Assembly (NCBI RefSeq): GCF_001688725.2 | Contig: NZ_CP015401.2 | Location: 2,170,001-2,234,000, forward strand | Direction: 5' to 3' | Origin: Bacteroides caecimuris | Lineage (GTDB): Bacteria > Bacteroidota > Bacteroidia > Bacteroidales > Bacteroidaceae | DNA: 64,000 nt | Shown here: positions 47,818 to 57,230 of the stretch, one piece after another | Layout: every line of letters begins with the position of its first letter | How positions within the stretch are numbered: position 1 is the stretch's first letter | Notes under the pieces: generated by a model | The model's database searches: none | What the model was told of the DNA's origin: nothing | What the model saw: the letters and a program-made list of their open reading frames with translations, nothing else | Program-made: the position numbers and the translations under genes

Positions 47818-50800
47818 TCAACGTCAGCACCGGTAAGAAAATAAATACCCCGATTACGGACATTATCAATCCCCCGATAGTGCCTGCCGCCAGCGGGAAC
47901 CAGAAACCTTCTTTCTCCGCTCCCGCCATGAAAGGGATAAAGCCTAAGATAGTGGAAGCAACCGTCAGGAAGATAGGTATTACTTTCGTGTTCCAGGCTT
48001 TCACATAAGCCCGGAGCGGTGATAGACGCGGAAAACGCCTGCGAACGGAATTATATTCATTCAGGATATAGATACTTGCATTTACCGTAATACCGCAAAG
48101 CAGGACAAAGGAGGCAAAACCGCCCTGGTCGAAGTTCAGTTTGAACCAGTAGAACGTCAGGAACACGCCGATATAGGATACCGGAATCACAAAGATAATC
48201 GCCAACGGCTGTTTCAGAGAATTGAACAGGATACTCGTGATAAAGAAGATGATGGCAATCACTATCAGGAGCAGGCGATACTGCCTGTTGTCCTTTCCAC
48301 CCCACGACCAGTTGTAACCCTCCGCCTGGGCAGTATATCCCATCGGAAGAAGTTCGTTGAACTCTTCCAGGTCTTTCTTCAGCAGTTTGTTTCCCTGTTC
48401 CGAAGAGCCGATATACTCATATTGCAGGCATAGCCGGTACTGCTGGTTCTCCTTCGCCACTTCCTGCGGCATCTGTCCCTTTTCCACAGTTGCCAGTTCC
48501 GAAAGCTTATACTCTTTGCCGCCCGCCTCGAAAGGGTAATGCTGCATCGCCCATACATCCCGTTCTTCCGACTGCCGGGAAGAAAGCTTTATCTTTTCCG
48601 TGCCCTCTTCCGTCACCACCGAACCGATTTCCATATTCCGCCCATATACCGGACGGATGGCGGAAAACAGTCTCCCGGCTCCAATCCCTTCCTCCGCCAT
48701 CCGCCGTTTGTCCAGATTGAAATAGAATTCCGTATAATCATCCTTCCACCAGGAGAAATCGGAACCGATGGTCACTTCCCGGATACGGCGGTGGGACAAA
48801 AGCTTTTCTTTCAACTTTTCCGCCTGTGCATACAACTCGTCATAATTGTACCCGTACATCTTCACCCGGAAAGAGCCCGCATTCTCACGTACATTATTAC
48901 TGAATCCCTGGTCCTGCAATCCGTAGATGCTCCAGTCGCCGCCGCCCAGTTGGAGCGCCTTGCCGATCATATTGGCCTTCAGCGTATAGGGAAAACCGCT
49001 TTTCTGGTGTTCTTTCGTGAAATAAATATGGATGGATGCCCTGCGGGCACTCTCTACAGAGGTCTGAAACTGCCTGATTTCCTTAAAGCCGCTCAGATAG
49101 GTTTCCATCTTCTTAACCAGTGCATTCATCTGTTCCAGTGTACTTCCATTCGGCAGATTGGCATTGGCGTGGAGCACCACCTCTTCATTGCGGGTAAAGT
49201 AACTCCCTTCGTATACCTTCTGCACAAACAGCCTTAACGTTCCTCCCAACGCCTTGTCAACCACCGGTTTCACCTTTTCCTTATAAGTGGAAGTACCCAG
49301 CGTCTTATTATAAGCTTCCGCCCACTTGCCGTCCCCTTCCATCTTTTCCGGAAGCAGAAATACCGGCAATCCGAAAGCCAGCAATAACAGTATGCAGACC
49401 GCCACCCGCCAACGGCAGAGAACCCGTATCAGCCACCTATAAAAGCGGCTGAAGTAAACCGGAACACGCCGCATCTTCGAACGTATCCACATAAAGGGAC
49501 GCACGCTGCCCATCCGCTGTCCCGATTTCAGCTTCAGCTTCAACTTTGGTTTTGAAGGAGAAATTCTTTTCCGCCGTTCCAGTCCGATTTTATCAATCAG
49601 GGAAGGGACAAAAAACAGGGCGACCAACAAAGAAACTCCCAAATTGATAATCACCACAGCGGCAAAGTCCTGCAAATTAAGACGTATCTTCTCATCCAGG
49701 AAGAAAATAATAACCAGTGCCCCTATCGTTGTCAACGTAGCTGCCAGCACGGACATGAACACCTTCCGGTTCCCGCGCCTCAGATAGTGGTCGCTCATCA
49801 CAATGGTATTGTCAATCACAAGATTCAAAGAGACGGTGATGCCTGCCAAAGAGTATAATTGCATCTCCAGTCCGAACGCATAATAAAAAATAACGGCTAT
49901 CGCCATATTGACGGACAGGCTGACTACAATCAAAAACAGATATTCGGGACTGAAAGTAATCAGCAACACAAACAGAAGCAGAATGGCTACCGTCACTCCC
50001 GTACGCAGATAAATCCTGTTCAGTTCTTCCCGGATAAACTCTGTCGCGTCATAACCGGTGTGAATCTCATATCCTGCCGGAAGCTGTGACCGGATGCCGT
50101 CCATATACGCTTTCACTTCCTTGCTCAACGCCAACTGGTTAGCCGTTTCCTCCGCCACGACAGACAGGTAAATCGAATTCAGCCCGTTAATCCGGTAATA
50201 GCTCTGAGGCTGCTCTTCCACACGGGACACCTTCACCAGCTCATTCAGGCCGATCATTCTCCCGTCTTTCATCTTTACCTGTATGCGTCCCGCATCAAAA
50301 TCCCGGCTTTCCGGTTCGAAGTCTTTGTTTTCAGATTCGGGAACCAGCGCCAGACGTATCCACTGCCTGTCCGAAGCGCCCTGTTCCACATCATAAGTAC
50401 CCATGAACTCTTTCTGATAATGCAACCGGACCGCCTCACGGATATCATCCGTGCTTATCCCGAGCGTGCGCAACTGTTCGGAATCATACTCCAACCGCCA
50501 CTCCATCGGGGTAGCACCGCTAAGGTTAATCTTATAAATCCCCGAAAGCTGTGCCAGGCGTGTTTTTATATGTTCTTCCGCGTACCGCTGAATCAACACA
50601 GGCGTAGCGGGCGCATTGATGGTAAACGTCATGAAAGGAGACTGGCTGCCCTGTCCCGGGCTCTGCATCTGAATATACGGGTAGCTCACCCCGTCCGGCA
50701 GTTCCGGCCACGTCTGGCGGATAATGGTGGAAGCTTCAAAGCGGGCGACTGCCGCATCCACATGCTTGTCCAAATTCACGCTGATACTTCCCCAACCGTT

Positions 50801-51079
50801 TCCCGAAGTGGAGTAAATTCCCCGAATCCCTTTCACGCGGGCAAGCATCGCCTCCAGTTTGCTGGTAGCCGTCATCTCCACCACACGAGCCGAGGTGCCC
50901 GGCATGCTGAAACGTACCGTGAAGCCGGGCAGCGTCCGTGACGGGTTCAGTTTGACAGGCAACAGCGGGACAAGCGCCAGCCCGACCAGCGCCACACAGA
51001 CAAAAGCCACAATCAGCGTAAAGGCGGAAGCCTTCGGGGATTTGTTTATTTCAGATTCCATAGTTTGCATTATCATCAT
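47780..51079 (-). CDS. RND family efflux permease (second permease of the operon)
   Basis: A 1099-residue HAE1/AcrB-like inner-membrane pump with 12 helices and two large periplasmic loops. Helix 4 carries a proton-relay acid in SLNLVIDNTIVMSD. Between helices 6 and 7 lies an unusually basic cytoplasmic stretch (ISPSKPKLKLKLKSGQRMGS, about 495-514). The C-terminal residues (RRSFVASKAML) are encoded by the 22-bp array 3. It is the last gene of a four-gene minus-strand operon and is separated from the outer-membrane factor by a long inverted repeat. Substrate unknown; it probably works as a hetero-complex with the other permease or as an alternative pump. The start could be any of four nearby ATGs. 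Confidence 0.9.
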   Translation of the reverse strand: MMIMQTMESEINKSPKASAFTLIVAFVCVALVGLALVPLLPVKLNPSRTLPGFTVRFSMPGTSARVVEMTATSKLEAMLARVKGIRGIYSTSGNGWGSISVNLDKHVDAAVARFEASTIIRQTWPELPDGVSYPYIQMQSPGQGSQSPFMTFTINAPATPVLIQRYAEEHIKTRLAQLSGIYKINLSGATPMEWRLEYDSEQLRTLGISTDDIREAVRLHYQKEFMGTYDVEQGASDRQWIRLALVPESENKDFEPESRDFDAGRIQVKMKDGRMIGLNELVKVSRVEEQPQSYYRINGLNSIYLSVVAEETANQLALSKEVKAYMDGIRSQLPAGYEIHTGYDATEFIREELNRIYLRTGVTVAILLLFVLLITFSPEYLFLIVVSLSVNMAIAVIFYYAFGLEMQLYSLAGITVSLNLVIDNTIVMSDHYLRRGNRKVFMSVLAATLTTIGALVIIFFLDEKIRLNLQDFAAVVIINLGVSLLVALFFVPSLIDKIGLERRKRISPSKPKLKLKLKSGQRMGSVRPFMWIRSKMRRVPVYFSRFYRWLIRVLCRWRVAVCILLLLAFGLPVFLLPEKMEGDGKWAEAYNKTLGTSTYKEKVKPVVDKALGGTLRLFVQKVYEGSYFTRNEEVVLHANANLPNGSTLEQMNALVKKMETYLSGFKEIRQFQTSVESARRASIHIYFTKEHQKSGFPYTLKANMIGKALQLGGGDWSIYGLQDQGFSNNVRENAGSFRVKMYGYNYDELYAQAEKLKEKLLSHRRIREVTIGSDFSWWKDDYTEFYFNLDKRRMAEEGIGAGRLFSAIRPVYGRNMEIGSVVTEEGTEKIKLSSRQSEERDVWAMQHYPFEAGGKEYKLSELATVEKGQMPQEVAKENQQYRLCLQYEYIGSSEQGNKLLKKDLEEFNELLPMGYTAQAEGYNWSWGGKDNRQYRLLLIVIAIIFFITSILFNSLKQPLAIIFVIPVSYIGVFLTFYWFKLNFDQGGFASFVLLCGITVNASIYILNEYNSVRRRFPRLSPLRAYVKAWNTKVIPIFLTVASTILGFIPFMAGAEKEGFWFPLAAGTIGGLIMSVIGVFIFLPVLTLKRRSFVASKAML

Positions 51080-51088
51080 TCATTATAT

Positions 51089-51235
51089 TTCACCACAGAG
51101 GACACGGAGGGCACAGAGGTTTAATCTTTTTTATTCACTATAGAGCAACACAGAGCCTCACACATTTATCGCCCTGTTTTACTTGCGGAAAGAGAACGGG
51201 AAGACCTCTGTGTCCTCCGTGTCCTCTGTGGTGAA
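51089..51235. repeat. Long inverted repeat, CACAGAGGACAC variant (copy 3)
   Basis: TTCACCACAGAGGACACGGA... (51089-51120) and its complement ...GTCCTCTGTGGTGAA (51204-51235) form 32-nt arms with one mismatch and an 83-nt loop. It follows the same layout as the other copies but with GG where they have TT. It sits between the outer-membrane factor and the second permease within one operon. Confidence 0.85.
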
Positions 51236-51236
51236 C

Positions 51237-52751
51237 TCATTTAACCAGCTTTCCCCCATTGAAATCGAACCTGTCCGAAAGGGAAAGCTTCGCGGCGAAG
51301 TCGAACAGGGTAAGCCGGCGTATCTTGTAATAATTCAGCCAGTAGCTCTGCAAGGCGGAAATATAATTCCGCTGTGCCTGCTGCTGGCGGTTGAGTGAAA
51401 GTGTCAGGCTGTTAATGTCCGCCTTGCCGATGATAAAACGCTGTTTCGTCTCATGATAAGCAAGTACGGACAGATCCAGCGCCTCTTCCGCGCTTGCTAT
51501 CAGCTGCTGCTGGATATTGAAATCGCTCACTGTCATAATCACTTCCTCTTCGATACTAATCTCATCCTGGCGTGCCGAAATCTTCACCACGTTCAGGTTA
51601 TTGCGCGCCATGTTATACCTGCCTTTGCGGACGCCCCAATCCAACAACGGGATAGAAACACTGACAGCCACCAGGTCCTGCTGCATCGGTTTATGGTACA
51701 CATCCCCGAAATTATCCGCCACCTGGTTGAAACCGACGCTCGCGTTCACGCTCGCGTTGAAACGGGACTCTTTCTTTGTCTTGTCCACATTCCGCTGCGC
51801 TTCCAGCACGTTCTGCTTCAATTCCAGCAATTGGGGGTTGTTGCTTCTCCCCCAGCTCAAAGCCTCGTCCACCGGAATCTCTATCATGCCCGGACGGGAA
51901 GGGAGTTGCAGTTCGATTTGCGTATTCTTGTCCAGATTGAGGAAAGACGCCAGGGAGAACATCGCCCGTTTCAGGTCGCTCGCCTTGTTCCGAAGGGTGT
52001 TCTGCGCGTTGACACGGTCCAGTTTCAATGTCAGCAGGTCGGCTTGTGAGATGGCGGCTATCCGGTGGCGTTGCTGCCCGATGCGGTAGAGCGTGTCCGT
52101 AGACGCCAGGTTGTCCTTGGCGAGGTTGTATTCGGCCTGCGCCATGGCGAGGGAAAAGAAATAGTTCGTGGCCGTTTCCGAGACTTTCTCCACGTTATAA
52201 AGGAACTCCTTCTTCACGCGCTCGTATTTCAACGGTTCGATTCGGCGCTCCCACTTGAAAGGATTGTATCCTACCAGGCTCTGCGAGTATCCCAACCTTA
52301 TAGGGACACTGGTGAGTTGTGTCGCGCTGTTCGCCCCGAAGCTGCGCATATAGGCAAGGTTCGATTCCAGGTAGAAGGTACCACCGGTCAGGTCGAGGTT
52401 CTGACGCACGCTCAGTCCGCCATAAGCATAGAACGACTGTTGCGTGCGGTATACGTCCAGGTTGGACCCCGAATCGTAACGCTTCGTTATATCACGGTTA
52501 TATTGTGCCGGGGTGAGGTCCAGCGTCAGGCTGGGCAGGCGGTTCGCCTTGTACGTCCGGTATTCCCAATAGCCGGAGAGATACATGTTCTGCGTACGGA
52601 ACGACTCCAGGGAGCTGTCGTTGGCAAGGGCGATCGTACGCTCCAGGTCGAGCACAAGGCGCTGCTGCGCATGCAGCCCTTGCAAACCGGTGCAGGAGAA
52701 AAACAACCCCGCAAGCAGGATTTTTTGGATGAGACGGAATGGATGGTTCAT
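51237..52751 (-). CDS. TolC family outer-membrane efflux protein
   Basis: A 504-residue outer-membrane channel. The signal peptide (IQKILLAGLFFSCTGLQGLHA, cut near 29) is followed by two homologous halves of long helices with the TolC-family repeat pattern (for example ESNLAYMRSFGANSATQL, SQADLLTLKLDRVNAQNTLR and AVSVSIPLLDWGVRKGRYNM). The conserved SIPLLDWG/GxRxxxxxxAR strand-to-helix segment is clear. It completes the tripartite pump with the adaptor and permeases. The ATG at 52751 is preferred over a GTG nine bases upstream. Confidence 0.92.
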   Translation of the reverse strand: MNHPFRLIQKILLAGLFFSCTGLQGLHAQQRLVLDLERTIALANDSSLESFRTQNMYLSGYWEYRTYKANRLPSLTLDLTPAQYNRDITKRYDSGSNLDVYRTQQSFYAYGGLSVRQNLDLTGGTFYLESNLAYMRSFGANSATQLTSVPIRLGYSQSLVGYNPFKWERRIEPLKYERVKKEFLYNVEKVSETATNYFFSLAMAQAEYNLAKDNLASTDTLYRIGQQRHRIAAISQADLLTLKLDRVNAQNTLRNKASDLKRAMFSLASFLNLDKNTQIELQLPSRPGMIEIPVDEALSWGRSNNPQLLELKQNVLEAQRNVDKTKKESRFNASVNASVGFNQVADNFGDVYHKPMQQDLVAVSVSIPLLDWGVRKGRYNMARNNLNVVKISARQDEISIEEEVIMTVSDFNIQQQLIASAEEALDLSVLAYHETKQRFIIGKADINSLTLSLNRQQQAQRNYISALQSYWLNYYKIRRLTLFDFAAKLSLSDRFDFNGGKLVK

Positions 52752-52783
52752 GGTTATCACTTTTTTATATAAGAGTTGTCAAT

Positions 52784-52885
52784 GTTACAAACAAGAGGCA
52801 TGGTTGTGCCAGGTAATGAATACGATAGTGCCAGACTATGGAAACTGTTGTGCCAGGCTATACGGACCGGAGTGTCAGGCCGGAG
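52784..52885. repeat. Direct-repeat array with an exact 22-bp period (array 4)
   Basis: GTGCCAG, GTGCCAG, GTGCCAG and GTGTCAG heads start at 52806, 52828, 52850 and 52872, exactly 22 bp apart. A degenerate unit may begin at 52784. The array spans the gap between the first permease and the outer-membrane factor, and the last unit encodes the permease C terminus (RRKAAPPA). Confidence 0.75.
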
Positions 52886-55800
52886 GCGCCGCCTTACGGC
52901 GGTAAATGAACCAGTAAAGCAACGGGATGATGAACAGACTGACAGCAGTGCCCACGGCCATCGTCCCTATCATGGCAACGGACAACGGCTTTTGCAGTTC
53001 CGAACCCATATCCGAAGAGAACAGGAGCGGGACCATGGCGGAAACCGTAGTCAGCGAGGTCATGATAATGGGACGCAGGCGCCTGCGTCCGGCTTCATGG
53101 ATGGCTTCCAGCAAAGGGACGCCCGACTTGCGCAGTTCGTTGATGGCGTCCAGCTTCAGGATGGAGTCATTGATGACGATACCGCAGGTGACGATTAGCC
53201 CGATGGCCGACATCAGGTTCAGCGTATGCCCGCAAACCCAAAGCAGCAGAAGCGCGAATGCAACGTCTATCGGGATTTCCGCCAGGACAAGCAGGGGTTG
53301 CAGAAAGCTCTCGAACTGTGCAGCAAGGATGAAATACATCAGCAACAGGGAAACAAGGAGGATCACTACCAGTTCGTCCAGCATTTCCCGGTTCGAGAAG
53401 AAGCTGCCCGAAAAGCCGGTGTCCCACTCCCCGGTGTGTCCGGCTACCCGCTTCACGTCTTTTATCAGCTTCTCCGCATCGCGCACTCCGTAAAAATCGA
53501 AGGGCACAAATTCCCCGTTACGTCCGGCGGTGATGCTTTTCAGGTCTTCGGCGGGAGACACCTTCACCAGTTCCCGGAGCGGGATATATTCTATATTGCC
53601 CCGGCTATCCGGCTGTGTCTGCACCAATGTCTCCTGCAAGACCCTGTTCACGGTCTTTTCACTCCCCGCAATAGTAATCGGAAGATACTGCTGGTAGGAA
53701 TGCAGCATGGTCACGCTGTTTTCACGGAAAGCCGTTTTCAGGACACGGTAAAGTTCGTTATAGGAGACACGGTAAAGCAGCAGTCTTTCCTTGCTGACGC
53801 TCAGGTCCAACTGGTTCTCAAAAGCGATGCCCGTAGGATTGGTTCCGGTTTCTTCTGCCAGCTCATGCTCCAGGTTGCGAATCGTTTCCGCAACAGGAGC
53901 CTGTGCCCTGTTACGGGCATAAAACTCGGCTGTGATATCCGGCTCACCCGTCACGAAGAGCTTCTCGAATACCGTCTCCGGTGGAGAGAAAGAAATGACA
54001 GAAAGCGGATAACGTTCCTTCAATCTCCGGTATATCTCCTGTTCCAATGGGGCAATCTCGCCGGAAGTTTCCGTACGGAAATAAAGTTCCGCTTCGGAAG
54101 AGGAAAGCTCCCTCTCCCGGTTCAGGATAAAATCCTGCCTGCCGACAGAAGCCGTCTGTTCCAGAAAACGGCCGTCCAGTTCCTTAAAAAGCGCGTCCAC
54201 ACGCTTCCTGTTTTCATCCACGTGGATATTCTCATTCCATTCTATGCGGACAACCAGCTCGTTTTCTTCGATACCGGGCATCCGCTCCTTGTCTATAAAG
54301 AAAAAGAAGAATACGCAGAGCGGAATGGAAACGGCGCAAAACAATACGCTGAACGTTTTATGACGGAACACCCGGTCCACTCCGGTGTCATAGAAACGGT
54401 CCAGTGTATGGTCTTTTACCGGGTTATTGAATGTAAAGGAGAGCCACTTCCGTTTCCGGGTACGGATACCTGCACGGTAGACCAGCAGGTAAAGGACGGG
54501 AAGCAGCATGATACCGGTAAAATAAGACACCAGCAGCCCTACCGTGACGGAGAAAGCCTGGTCGTAGAAGATGGCTCCGGCAATGCCGCTCATAAAAATC
54601 AGGGGGGCGAATACGGCGATGGTGGTCAGCGAGGAGCTCAGCATGGGCGTCACCACCTCGCTGGTCCCTGTGATACAGGCACGGCGCAGGGAATATCCCC
54701 GTTCGCGGTATTGCGAGATATTCTCGGTCACGATAATCGAGCTGTCAATCATCATTCCCAAGGCAAGAATCAATCCGGCAAGGGAGATGATATTCAGTGA
54801 CATATGGCAAAGGTAGAAGAACACGAAACTGATGACGATGGAAACCACCATGCTGAGCCCGATGACCAACGGGGATTTCACGTCACCCAGGAACAGGACC
54901 GCTACCAGGCAGATAAAGAGGAATCCTAAAGAAAGGTTCTGCTGAAGATTGGAAATCGTGAAGTCCAGCAGTTCCGTCTGGTTGCGGCTGATACTGAAAT
55001 CAATGTCCGGATAGACCCGCCGGAAATACTCCATCGTCCCTACCAGCGAGTTCTTCATCTTGTCCATATTCTCGTCCGCCTGCTTGATGACGGCCAGTGT
55101 CACCGCACGCTTTCCATTCGATAAGGAAACGCCCTTTTCCTTCACGGGCACGATATTGACCTTGCAGAAATCCTTCAACCGCACAATGCGGTCGTCCTTG
55201 CGCAGGTAGATATTCTCCACATCTTCCGCCGTACGCAGCAATGTCGAGAATCTGATATTATATTCGTAGTACCCGTCACGTACCGTCATGCTGCCCGGTT
55301 CTACATTGTTGGACGACAGGGCGGACTCGATATCCCCGATGGCAAGTCCCATCATGGCAAGCCTGTCCTCATCGGGCACAATCTGCACCTGGCGTTCCAC
55401 CAGTCCGGTCACGTCCACCATGGCCACCTCTTCAAGCTGCTCTATCCGGCGCTTGATAACCGATTCGGCAAATTCACACAGGTCAAGAAAGGACTGCTGT
55501 CCCGTGGTAGTACTATAAGCGCTGTCATTCTTCAAGGTCAGGTTCAGGTAGAACACGGGGATGTCCGTCGCGCTCGCCTTGATGACTTTCGGACGTTCCG
55601 TTTCCTTGGGGAGATAGTTCATCGCGGCGTCTATCTTCTCGTTGACCTCGATAAAGGCAAGGTCCGTATTAGTGCCGAACTCGAAAGACAGGCGGATGAT
55701 GCCTGCCCCGTCCCTCGATTCGCTATGGATGTCCTTCAAGGTGGAAACCTGAATCAGTTGGCTGCGCAGAGGTTTCACAATCGTGTTTTCCAGTTCGCGG

Positions 55801-55961
55801 GCGGAGGTATTGGCGGCGGAAACCTGTACGGTAATCTCCGGAATGGCGATATCCGGAAGCAGCGATACCGGCAGTGTGGAATAAGTCACCAGACCGATTA
55901 TAAAACAGGCGGTGAAAGCCATCAGCACGGCGATAGGACGCCGGAGTAAAAATTTTATCAT
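52875..55961 (-). CDS. RND family efflux permease (first permease of the operon)
   Basis: A 1028-residue AcrB/MexB-like pump, normal length. The first helix is in LLRRPIAVLMAFTACFIIGL. Helix 4 has LILALGMMIDSSIIVTENIS with the proton-relay aspartate. The second half repeats the layout with VTCGIVINDSILKLDAINEL. GxxMIDSSI has a single Asp where AcrB has two, as is common in heavy-metal or lipid exporters. From the ATG at 55961 the start avoids a GTG at 55982 that lies in an inverted repeat. It pairs with the adaptor upstream and the TolC homologue downstream; substrate unknown. Confidence 0.92.
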   Translation of the reverse strand: MIKFLLRRPIAVLMAFTACFIIGLVTYSTLPVSLLPDIAIPEITVQVSAANTSARELENTIVKPLRSQLIQVSTLKDIHSESRDGAGIIRLSFEFGTNTDLAFIEVNEKIDAAMNYLPKETERPKVIKASATDIPVFYLNLTLKNDSAYSTTTGQQSFLDLCEFAESVIKRRIEQLEEVAMVDVTGLVERQVQIVPDEDRLAMMGLAIGDIESALSSNNVEPGSMTVRDGYYEYNIRFSTLLRTAEDVENIYLRKDDRIVRLKDFCKVNIVPVKEKGVSLSNGKRAVTLAVIKQADENMDKMKNSLVGTMEYFRRVYPDIDFSISRNQTELLDFTISNLQQNLSLGFLFICLVAVLFLGDVKSPLVIGLSMVVSIVISFVFFYLCHMSLNIISLAGLILALGMMIDSSIIVTENISQYRERGYSLRRACITGTSEVVTPMLSSSLTTIAVFAPLIFMSGIAGAIFYDQAFSVTVGLLVSYFTGIMLLPVLYLLVYRAGIRTRKRKWLSFTFNNPVKDHTLDRFYDTGVDRVFRHKTFSVLFCAVSIPLCVFFFFFIDKERMPGIEENELVVRIEWNENIHVDENRKRVDALFKELDGRFLEQTASVGRQDFILNRERELSSSEAELYFRTETSGEIAPLEQEIYRRLKERYPLSVISFSPPETVFEKLFVTGEPDITAEFYARNRAQAPVAETIRNLEHELAEETGTNPTGIAFENQLDLSVSKERLLLYRVSYNELYRVLKTAFRENSVTMLHSYQQYLPITIAGSEKTVNRVLQETLVQTQPDSRGNIEYIPLRELVKVSPAEDLKSITAGRNGEFVPFDFYGVRDAEKLIKDVKRVAGHTGEWDTGFSGSFFSNREMLDELVVILLVSLLLMYFILAAQFESFLQPLLVLAEIPIDVAFALLLLWVCGHTLNLMSAIGLIVTCGIVINDSILKLDAINELRKSGVPLLEAIHEAGRRRLRPIIMTSLTTVSAMVPLLFSSDMGSELQKPLSVAMIGTMAVGTAVSLFIIPLLYWFIYRRKAAPPA

Positions 55962-55976
55962 GCTTACTTTAGTTTT

Positions 55977-56046
55977 AGTCACGGATTACACGGATTACGC
56001 TGTTACTTTATGTTATCACAATTCTACAATCGTGTAATCCGTGACT
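55977..56046. repeat. Inverted repeat, CACGGATTACACG family (copy 4)
   Basis: AGTCACGGATTACACG (55977-55992) and CGTGTAATCCGTGACT (56031-56046) are perfect 16-nt arms with a 38-nt loop. It separates the adaptor and permease genes of one operon. Confidence 0.85.
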
Positions 56047-56052
56047 TTTTTA

Positions 56053-57144
56053 TTATCTTACATTTACTTCCGCTTCATGCGCCAGGTTCAGGTTTCCGGT
56101 CACAATAACCGTGTCTCCTTCCAATAAACCGTCTTCGACACCCTTTCGGGATTTGTCGGAAACAACATATTCCGTTGCGTTCTCCAGTCCCGTATGCACA
56201 TAGTTCCACATGGCCCTGCCTTCTTTCAATGTAAACACCACTTGCTTGCCGGAACGCAATACCACAGCCGTCTTGGGAATCACCAGCTGTTCACCCAGGT
56301 TTCGCCTGACACTGACCCGCACATTCATACCGCTGAACAGCTTGCCTTCACCGTTCACGTCAGCCTTCACCTTCACCATTCCATTGGTATCCACCAACGG
56401 ATTGACTTCGGATACGCTGCCCTCAAACGAGCTTCCCCCCGCATAAGGAATAACCGTCACCTTATCACCTTTTTTAATAAAGGCAAGTTCATTCTCCAAT
56501 ACGGTAAATTCTGCTTCCATCCCTTTGGTATCAAGAATAGTACAGAATACTTCCGAGGTATTGGCCGGGTTATATGGCTTCGAGAAAAGATTAGCCACCA
56601 CCCCGTCAAAAGGCGCGGTAAGCGTCGCGTGTTCCGTCTCCCTTTTTGCCAGTTCGTACTGGGATTTCGACTGCTCATAACCGCTCTTCACTTTCGCAAG
56701 TTTCATTGTCTCCACAGGAACCTTACTGAAATCATCCGGCGTATATCCCTGCCCGATAAGCACATCTTTCAATTCCAGCTCAGCTTTCAACAGAGCGTCT
56801 TCCGCCTGGGACAGTTTCTGCTCCAGACGGAATTTGTCCAGTTCAGCCAGCTTTTGTCCTTTATGTACACGGTCGCCGTTCTTCACATAAATACGGGCAA
56901 TGACTTCACCCGTTTCAAAGCGTAGGTCGGCTTTGCTGCGGGCGTTCACCTTGCCGTTGCTGACCAGTTCATGGGCAAAAGTACGCTTCTTCAGAATCTG
57001 GGTGGTAACTTCATTCTTTACGTCAGGAAGAACGGTGGAAATCCTTTCGTTTGCCTTCTCCACCATATCGTTCTTGCCTGAACATGCTACTAACACTACC
57101 AAAGTTCCACATAGTAATATACAAGAAAAGTTGTGTCGTTTCAT
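56053..57144 (-). CDS. RND efflux periplasmic adaptor lipoprotein
   Basis: The 363-residue membrane-fusion protein has a lipobox (CGTLVVLVACSGKN, Cys at about 21). The barrel-sandwich (biotinyl-lipoyl) domain has KADLRFETGEVIARIYVKNG and DRVHKGQKLAELDKFRL (about 64-100). A short alpha-hairpin of about 70 residues follows, then the matching half-motif HATLTAPFDGVVANLFSKP (about 168-186) and beta-barrel and membrane-proximal domains. It bridges both permeases to the TolC-like channel and is the first gene of the operon. No regulator gene is adjacent. Confidence 0.92.
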   Translation of the reverse strand: MKRHNFSCILLCGTLVVLVACSGKNDMVEKANERISTVLPDVKNEVTTQILKKRTFAHELVSNGKVNARSKADLRFETGEVIARIYVKNGDRVHKGQKLAELDKFRLEQKLSQAEDALLKAELELKDVLIGQGYTPDDFSKVPVETMKLAKVKSGYEQSKSQYELAKRETEHATLTAPFDGVVANLFSKPYNPANTSEVFCTILDTKGMEAEFTVLENELAFIKKGDKVTVIPYAGGSSFEGSVSEVNPLVDTNGMVKVKADVNGEGKLFSGMNVRVSVRRNLGEQLVIPKTAVVLRSGKQVVFTLKEGRAMWNYVHTGLENATEYVVSDKSRKGVEDGLLEGDTVIVTGNLNLAHEAEVNVR

Positions 57145-57230
57145 ACCATTTTTTTTAATTGCCCCAATATAAACATTTTTATTTTACTGACCTTTTGAAA
57201 GATGAATATATTTACACACACTATAATCGC

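Noticed and set aside
53226..54800. 524-codon plus-strand ORF opposite the RND permease
   Set aside because: It is the complement of a well-conserved permease gene; long antisense frames are common opposite such codon usage and no family motif is present.
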